Assembly (NCBI RefSeq): GCF_900141785.1
Contig: NZ_FQYP01000004.1
Location: 186,001 to 250,000, forward strand
Direction: 5' to 3'
Length of the DNA: 64,000 nucleotides
Origin: Aquimarina spongiae
GTDB lineage: Bacteria > Bacteroidota > Bacteroidia > Flavobacteriales > Flavobacteriaceae
In this document: positions 60,601-64,000 of the stretch, piece after piece
Layout: every line of letters starts with the position of its first letter
How positions within the stretch are numbered: position 1 is the stretch's first letter
The notes under the pieces: generated by a model
Databases searched by the model: none
What the model was told of the DNA's origin: nothing
What the model saw: the letters and a program-made list of their open reading frames with translations, nothing else
Made by a program: the position numbers and the translations under genes

Positions 60601-63600
60601 TGTAATACTAAATTCATACTCTTCAGGTGGCGTTAATGCCGGAGTAGCTGATAGGGTTACCTCAGTTGTTTGATTGGTACAATCCTGATCACCTGGGGTT
60701 ACCGTCACGGTATCTACTTCCAATATTGGATCGATGGTTATTGGGAAGGTTTCCAAACAGTCATCTGTAGCAGCATTTCTAACAGATAACGTAAAGTTTC
60801 CATCTGTGCTAAAGTCAATTGTAAACGCAGTAGTTCCCGCTGCGTTAAAGTTGGTACCATCTATACTCCACTCATAGCTTCCGGAACCACCTCCAAGTGT
60901 TACTTGCACTTGAGCATCTGGGGTAGCCGTACAACTAAGATCTCTGATATCTACAATAGCTGCCGTAATTGCTGCTGGATCATTCAAGGTAGTATTAAAG
61001 TCGAATGTACAAGGAGGAGTAGCTCCAGAACCATCTGTGATAGTTACTGTATGTAGGCCATCGTCAACATTACTGAAAGTAACCATAGTATCTCCCGTAG
61101 GTCCTATTTGAGTAGCTGCAACACCATCAAGAATATAAATAAATGGTCCTTCTCCTGCTGTAACCTCAACCTGTATTGTACCATCGGTAAGTCCATTACA
61201 AGATGGATCTTCTGGTGTTAAAGTAGCGGTGACAGCGTTAAACGGAGTCACTGTTACCGTATTCGAAAATGCAGTACAACCTGCATCGTCAAGTACTCCA
61301 ACCACATAATCTCCAGGTACCAATATCGCACTTGTAAATGGAGAGGCGATATTCCCTCCTCCTGCGATAGGGGTTCCTAAAGATCCTGCAGCATACAAAT
61401 CGAATCGGTCATAAGTTCCACTTCCATCTGCCGCCATAAATTCTATCGTAGCTTCAGGATTGTTACAATCTATATCTTGGGTTAACGTTGCTGTTATCGT
61501 TAACTCTGGATTAATTGTAAAGTTTTCTACCGCAGTTACACAGTTGGTAGTTGTATTGGTTACCGTAACTGTATATGCACCTGGGATTAATCCAGGGATC
61601 TCAAACGTATTTGCCGGAGCCGATACTGGAGGTGTAGTTGCTAAAAATGTAACCGCAACATTATTTGCCGTAACTGGGCCAGTTAAGGTATACTCGAATG
61701 GCCCTAAAACTGGTGGCGCTGGAGATGTACTTGGTGTAATTGTAATCCACTGTGTTGCCGGATCTGTATCCACACAAGCATCCCCTCCCGCTACTGCGGC
61801 AATTGTTGGTGGTACAAACTGATCTACTACACGTACTTCTGAAATTTCACAGGCATCGGTAGAATTTCCATCTCTTACAAATACCGTATAATCTCCAGCT
61901 GCAAGACCGGTAAATGAGTTATTGGTATTCGGATAAGCAAATCCTGTAACTGGTAAGCCTGTTCCGTTATCTATTAATTGGAATTGATACGTTCCGCTAC
62001 CTCCTGTAGCCGTAGCCGTTATGGTACCGGTATCAGCACCACAATTTGCAGGAGTTGAAGATGTACCAAGTGTTAAAGCGTTAGCTGGTTCTGTTATTAC
62101 AACGGTCTCACTATCTGTACAGTTTGCAGAAGGAGGTGTTAAAGCATTGTCAGTCACATCAATGGTATATGTACCTGCAGGTAAAGAACCTTCTGTGATG
62201 GTTATAGGATCTGTTCCGGTTCCGGTTCCTGTCCTGTTCACTGGTCCTGTAATTTCGTAATCAAAATTAGTACTATTAGCAACCGTAAATGTCAATTCTC
62301 CATCACTAAATCCAACACAACTTACAGGGTCGCTTTCTACGGCACTTGTAATTTGGATTTCTGGTATACTATCTTCAGTAAATTGCTCAGAATAGGTACA
62401 ATTATTAGCTGTATTTGTAGCGGTAACCGTATATATTATACCTCTTCTTAATCTAAATTCTCCCGCTCCAGGACCACTTGATACTGGTGCTGGTACTACA
62501 CTATAGGTATAGGTGGGTCCTGCTGGAACAGCAGTAGCCGTTATATTATAGGTTTGAGCCGAACAGTTTGATGCTCCTGGTACCGTAAAGTCAATATCAT
62601 CTACAGTAACCAAAGGATCAATATCTACCGGAAAGCTAACTGCACAAGTACCGGTTCCTTGATTACGTATATATACTGTATAACTTCCTGCAACACTAAC
62701 TGGGATATCAAAAGGATCTGAAGTAATGTTCGCAAATCCAGAGGTAGGATTAAAACTCCACTCAAAAGTAGAAGATCCACCGGATAATCCTGATATTGTT
62801 ATGATCGCAGTATCGTTTGGTGCCGGATTACAGCTTAACTCTCTAGTAACAGCTACCGTAGCATTGATATCTACTGGGCTAGCAATTGCAAAATCAGTAC
62901 CATCTACAGGACAAATAGGTCCTGCCGTTGGATCGGTAGTATTGTTATGGAATACTCGAACTCTATAAGATGTTAAATCTGGTACATTTACAAAAGTAAT
63001 ATCTCTAGAGGTAGACACAATCTCCTGTACTACAGTATATATAGGACTTACCGGATCCATATCAGTGGTATTTAACAACTGATAGGTGTATTCTCTACCG
63101 GCCACTTCTGGAGATACCTCTACTCTAACCTGTCCACCGTCTCCCGGACATGGTGGTTGTGTTACAGTTACATTATCTAGAACAATCGGTTCGTAAGGAG
63201 AGATCCCTGTAATACTTGCCTCAATAATACAAGCAGGAGTTCCTGCTGGTAAACTCGTATCACTAACAAAGAATGTATAGGTTGTTGAAGGATCTGCAGG
63301 TCTAGGAATTTCAAATTGATTACTTGGTCCAAAAGAACCAGTACCATCGTCAAATTCATAACTACCGGATCCTGATGTTACCACAACCTCTACAATTGCC
63401 CCACTATCACAAGTTTCTGGAGCAACCAATACTACATTTGCGGTAAACGGAGTGGCTGGATCAATCGTTACTGTTTGTGTCTCGATACACTCAGGGTCTG
63501 GTCTGTTTGAGATTACCTCTACAGTATAGGTTCCTGGGTTCAAGTTATTTTGTGTGTAGTTACCATTATTGGCACTACTATTTGGAATAATAATTGGCGA

Positions 63601-64000
63601 AGTAAGTCCACCTCCAGAAATGGTATATTGATATTCTGGAGAACCTCCTGTTACTTGAATCTGAATACTACCTGTACCTGTTCCGTTATCGTCATTGGTA
63701 CACGATGGGTTAGATCCTGTTATGTTAAAGGTAGGATTAATTTCAGGAACGTTGATCGTTGCCGTATACTCACAACCTGGGAAGGTGGTGTCTATACCAT
63801 ATACGGTAATGTCTCCTCCTGCTCCAGGCGCAATTGGGAATACCGTTGTATTACTATATGGCCCACCTGATGTTAAACTAAATTCAAAGTTTGTTGGTGC
63901 GTTAGTTACGCTTACACTACCTGGGTTACCACACTCTATCGGTTGCATCGCCAAGGTAGGTTGGAAATCATTTTTAAATACACTAAAGAAGAATGGAATC
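51622..64000 (-). CDS. Giant SprB-repeat adhesin with T9SS type B (gliding-motility-associated) C-terminal domain, 5' end outside window
   Basis: At least 4,125 codons, open to the right edge; the N-terminus and signal peptide are not seen. The visible first residues (FFSVFKNDFQPTLAMQPIEC) match residue 895 and on of the short adhesin. Nearly all the rest is SprB-type repeats (CNGLTDGTIQVEVTAGEGPF, CFNVNTGTLEFSVANYTGAF, CNGEDDGTIRIVAAGGTPPY). The last 100 residues are a type B sorting domain: IPNYFTPDDPNATTEERF, ITPNADDPFFFENMEVTIFD, RYGRMLAEYRG, GWKGTYQGKELPSGDYWYTI. Such proteins are exported by T9SS and held on the cell surface, as SprB is in gliding. The PorP/SprF gene lies 84 bases downstream. 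Confidence 0.9.
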   Translation of the reverse strand, partial: IPFFFSVFKNDFQPTLAMQPIECGNPGSVSVTNAPTNFEFSLTSGGPYSNTTVFPIAPGAGGDITVYGIDTTFPGCEYTATINVPEINPTFNITGSNPSCTNDDNGTGTGSIQIQVTGGSPEYQYTISGGGLTSPIIIPNSSANNGNYTQNNLNPGTYTVEVISNRPDPECIETQTVTIDPATPFTANVVLVAPETCDSGAIVEVVVTSGSGSYEFDDGTGSFGPSNQFEIPRPADPSTTYTFFVSDTSLPAGTPACIIEASITGISPYEPIVLDNVTVTQPPCPGDGGQVRVEVSPEVAGREYTYQLLNTTDMDPVSPIYTVVQEIVSTSRDITFVNVPDLTSYRVRVFHNNTTDPTAGPICPVDGTDFAIASPVDINATVAVTRELSCNPAPNDTAIITISGLSGGSSTFEWSFNPTSGFANITSDPFDIPVSVAGSYTVYIRNQGTGTCAVSFPVDIDPLVTVDDIDFTVPGASNCSAQTYNITATAVPAGPTYTYSVVPAPVSSGPGAGEFRLRRGIIYTVTATNTANNCTYSEQFTEDSIPEIQITSAVESDPVSCVGFSDGELTFTVANSTNFDYEITGPVNRTGTGTGTDPITITEGSLPAGTYTIDVTDNALTPPSANCTDSETVVITEPANALTLGTSSTPANCGADTGTITATATGGSGTYQFQLIDNGTGLPVTGFAYPNTNNSFTGLAAGDYTVFVRDGNSTDACEISEVRVVDQFVPPTIAAVAGGDACVDTDPATQWITITPSTSPAPPVLGPFEYTLTGPVTANNVAVTFLATTPPVSAPANTFEIPGLIPGAYTVTVTNTTTNCVTAVENFTINPELTITATLTQDIDCNNPEATIEFMAADGSGTYDRFDLYAAGSLGTPIAGGGNIASPFTSAILVPGDYVVGVLDDAGCTAFSNTVTVTPFNAVTATLTPEDPSCNGLTDGTIQVEVTAGEGPFIYILDGVAATQIGPTGDTMVTFSNVDDGLHTVTITDGSGATPPCTFDFNTTLNDPAAITAAIVDIRDLSCTATPDAQVQVTLGGGSGSYEWSIDGTNFNAAGTTAFTIDFSTDGNFTLSVRNAATDDCLETFPITIDPILEVDTVTVTPGDQDCTNQTTEVTLSATPALTPPEEYEFSITPDPATGAAATGSTAFSNTTSYTFTNGVTYRVTARRSDNECTDFVDFNQPLLDEIEIISAAQTQPVTCINGNDGAFTFNVDTATFTNFTFEVTGPAPATTVVATGTFPADPLTVTGLEDGTYTIEVTNADATVNTNCTDTETVVITEPTPINFTIDTPDQSCINGNTITISGVSGGNGGPYQYSLTDGAGNPVNDIFANPVVSPRDIAIPYENLPDGTFEIIVTDTDNCPSAAQQITINPLPVPAIGLDSADFCLNPDGEVSFVVEVTALGTGAHTYTLTRDGNPVSGPTNITLAAVPFTFTTTPPPTLSQAGVYQFIVTDERGCASATLDVTIEEPVELTATKLSEITCNVSGNPADPLTAGSVGFTVANGYAPAPNYTIEFSTDGGATWNLHVNEPGPAFTNFTTTTGGTYQFRIMDGQSCIGLSDPIEFVAPVAPTFNSPQVDLACFGDTGTVVINFSAPNLGDFELTYDGGAATTVTNTTISIPNQSAGTYNYTFSNTVTGCNYDGSVTVTQPDELQVVNEVITNIDCSVGGVPQDGSILLDLDGGTPDASANASSLTYVLRRNGTVVVAPGISHPLPNQVLITPLTFGNYELDITDGNMCSITHPFEIRNEVDDLGAFLNPAGSCATGAVLDVYVRNGTGPFTIEIDGIVTPPVALNDGAPPNALFPPPVGIINDHQVAAGVLEFGIFYTVTIVDQTTNCVYQEIFQITPPSAPDVTLGTVTPEQCDGADDGIVEFVVDNYEVVAGQTIDWEIFRRFDPPPAAPVLVGNVAAPGGPVTINSNTDSTPVGGGLPPGDYFIRVTETNGARLCSTASDFFTIDEADPITLNAGPISNGNCNVSSTVIMTTTGGTPFTAGTADGYRYVRVDDDGSGTTPVTALAALVPGDFTLTSNVIDLGTTDGAIFYIAVIDDNDCIQGYEQVVASVDALPTASFDTPPFVDDPCTYDNNYTFTVNATGILITPSNTLLYEIFEVSTPANVQQFTDGTSHEFTVTAAGTYTITVIDGNGCPSTPINITVFDPLEFEAEFTTAPNCLAEDGIITTTLTTGTAAGTLTFVLTGVNGTTVPGGVVQSSPGVFENVPVGEYVVEITDDGRGPAPGCTFTAPVSIEAPIEPVLIQPTTNPSISCNGATDGTLTAILRTTPPPSTVDNTATYTYEITAGPTLRGPQASPIFDNLGPGTYTVEVRATEPNGPGATDDVVCIDTEDYTIDDVTVPTFDADQADQFDCDGNTNATIEITNVLNGNGAPYTAQVTRPDATVISNIPVTLPTTSIEAPIPGTYNIQIFDSNNCPSAIDNVVIAPYTPMFDPLVTQTQAINCQTPPPAGIGDEIVEVSIQGGSGDFLFEVISGPASVTLPPAIDTPPGTRLAQFFNLPSIGTYTFRIVDQGDVNGLGLNCDITTTYDVPEFDVIEVTATAGLDLTCFNVNTGTLEFSVANYTGAFDYDIVSTTAGVVTSGSELAGFTNPISVGSLPAGVFEVVVTATDAPFCDATSNRITLEQPEELRFSITNNENANCNEDARVTVVVTGGTPPYTYTATAGATVITNTTTNTTNEFLLPVTAPATTVNYTIEVTDDNSCISNPVSILETVERTEDPTVDSVTWTDPCVFDDNYTIRVVGTSNVPVVAPATNALTFEIGPAGSGQVPGNVNGTTHDFTVTTPGIYTVRVYDENGCVSADETITIVPELTITATFTGDPQCRTDVGGEITATVTGGSDFAANPTNFTFTLSGTDSSGTPIAPIVQNGAGANVFTPVTAGSYTVTVVDSNTPPATGSGCSVNTAVSLPIPVDPVPAAASPVGVSCIGDSDGSVVITLQAGTDGDGPYSYQLYENNGGTLAITGAAIGAPQIDNPTFTGLSFDALPAPHPTAGEYLVEVTSASGCSGLVAFVIPNATQVIASVDPGNYTCTGTTENFPTVTVTIQDGTPPYSVSYTTPSGATITDTNITDADAVAVGVQYEFTAAEEGTYDIEVTDSNGCETVPMVIQETIDLPIMEDPTVTQVTAITCPAGEDVTVSVTDGAGPFNFEVISGPVAVAPQNNVPAGTADNPGTPAVETNATNVNFTLTDVGLYVFRITDQTTGCFVEVDYTIDPFDLVEIVATQQTPETCFGDADGSIQIAVSQYVGAFGYTIVDVGVTPEVTVFTSTVDLNTDVDPATADTFVIPPPPAGLGVGNYRVDIIERNAPLCTGSSNIVTIDGPATPFEITLVPINDQESCDPANDISFQTSVSGARGNVTYTLVETGDVNTTGLFEGLSIAQATNTAGVFTFTVTAVDDNGTFTCTDDDTITVTPPADDVAITPIPDSSISCFGETDGVITVLATATDIPLRYTITPTGGPESVQQTVNRFENLGPDTYTITVYDQLGCTAQTTAVINDVPQVLIDIVDIDPVTCSDNTATVTLSATNAVGTPQFVQINVTDPLNPVESAPTASNIFNLPQGEYVFYVIDGNGCRSPQSDPVPVVPINPITFQLDLSAAMINCRDEATAIINITDLGGGIGDYEFILENLDTATILGPQSTTEFRDLPPGNYEYTARSVSDNSCTLTRPFTIDNPPLFEPEAFFTNVTCNGEDDGTIRIVAAGGTPPYSFAIDSMPGTFFNDASDGIPNEHTFENLAPGIYLVLAQDANGCDVTFTREILEPNTLMATETFNMPETCFGDNDGAFTIEITGGTPPYETNITNNDGDFVVDLFTYTNLPSGVTEVFIRDANNCRISLPITIDPGVMLDADLAPRLECPVRDPNNPANITTGPRYFIDFELSPDSVNTDIIFTLTGINGTADPAPNSNLTGEFEVAPGEYQGTMEHAGGCTVDVGTIIIEEYVPLSVPVAQMTNNPQDPNEYEIIVTDGVPPYTYFVTFNGNEIELEDNIFAIRETGDYIIRVVDSSGCEVIVTQFLTYINIRIPNYFTPDDPNATTEERFWYPRQITPNADDPFFFENMEVTIFDRYGRMLAEYRGDQQGWKGTYQGKELPSGDYWYTIILNDIDNREFTGHFTLYR
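51950..63970 (-). repeat. SprB-type repeat array of the giant adhesin
   Basis: About 4,000 codons of SprB-like beta-sandwich repeats, each about 70-110 residues. They have Cys-x-G-x-x-D-G starts, GG-x-x-P-Y/F-x-Y turns and L-x-x-G-x-Y-x-V closures. Some blocks also recur in larger periods: DPCTYDNNYTFTVNATGILI and DPCVFDDNYTIRVVGTSNVP lie about 700 codons apart, pointing to duplication of multi-repeat blocks. Confidence 0.8.

Overview
The window looks like chromosomal DNA of a gliding or adhesive marine-type member of the Bacteroidota, most likely Flavobacteriaceae. The reasons are: AT-rich sequence; promoter-like TAnnTTTG boxes; a PorP/SprF protein beside giant SprB-type adhesins that end in type IX secretion (T9SS) sorting domains; a DUF4837 lipoprotein; a bacterial GH3 protein; and MG2/TonB-plug proteins. 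The genus cannot be fixed from the sequence. I see no rRNA, tRNA, CRISPR array, transposase or phage gene, and no gene-free stretch longer than 300 bases (the largest gaps are about 210-235 bases).

Region 1 (1-24.8 kb, all minus strand) is one closely packed surface-polysaccharide locus. In transcription order it runs: M23 peptidase, GH3 protein, a conserved protein with a nucleosidase-like C-terminus, a Wzz-like chain-length protein, manA, rfbB-A-C-D (dTDP-L-rhamnose), wecB-wecC (UDP-ManNAcA), a Wzx flippase, a pyruvyl transferase, GT2, a Wzy-like polymerase, an acyltransferase, an O-antigen ligase-like protein, GT4, a two-domain oxidoreductase, a YD-like lipoprotein, an alpha/alpha-barrel-like protein, a WecG-family transferase and the start of a UDP-glucose dehydrogenase. 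Most junctions overlap or are under 60 bases. The logic is a Wzx/Wzy-dependent heteropolysaccharide carrying rhamnose and N-acetylmannosaminuronic acid, probably pyruvylated and acetylated. Wzz plus a ligase-like protein, and no visible Wza/Wzc, favour an O-antigen over a capsule.

Region 2 (24.8-27.5 kb) holds tatA on the plus strand, a bidirectional terminator, and tex on the minus strand.

Region 3 (27.5-37.3 kb) is a tandem array of four paralogous exported proteins of about 800 residues. Each has an N-terminal macroglobulin-like (MG2) part and a C-terminal TonB-receptor plug-like part without a beta-barrel. The copies differ most in one short loop of the plug. This array is the best candidate in the window for an undescribed system.

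Region 4 (37.4-43.4 kb) is housekeeping: a DUF4837 lipoprotein, an MltD-like lytic transglycosylase and pgk on the minus strand; holB and a DoxX-like membrane protein on the plus strand. Several intrinsic terminators separate the units.

Region 5 (43.4-64 kb, minus strand) encodes two paralogous giant adhesins. The upstream one (over 4,120 residues, 5' end outside the window) ends in a type B (gliding-motility-associated) T9SS domain. The downstream one (2,326 residues) ends in a type A T9SS domain. A PorP/SprF gene lies between them. The two adhesins align along their repeats but have different C-terminal secretion signals.
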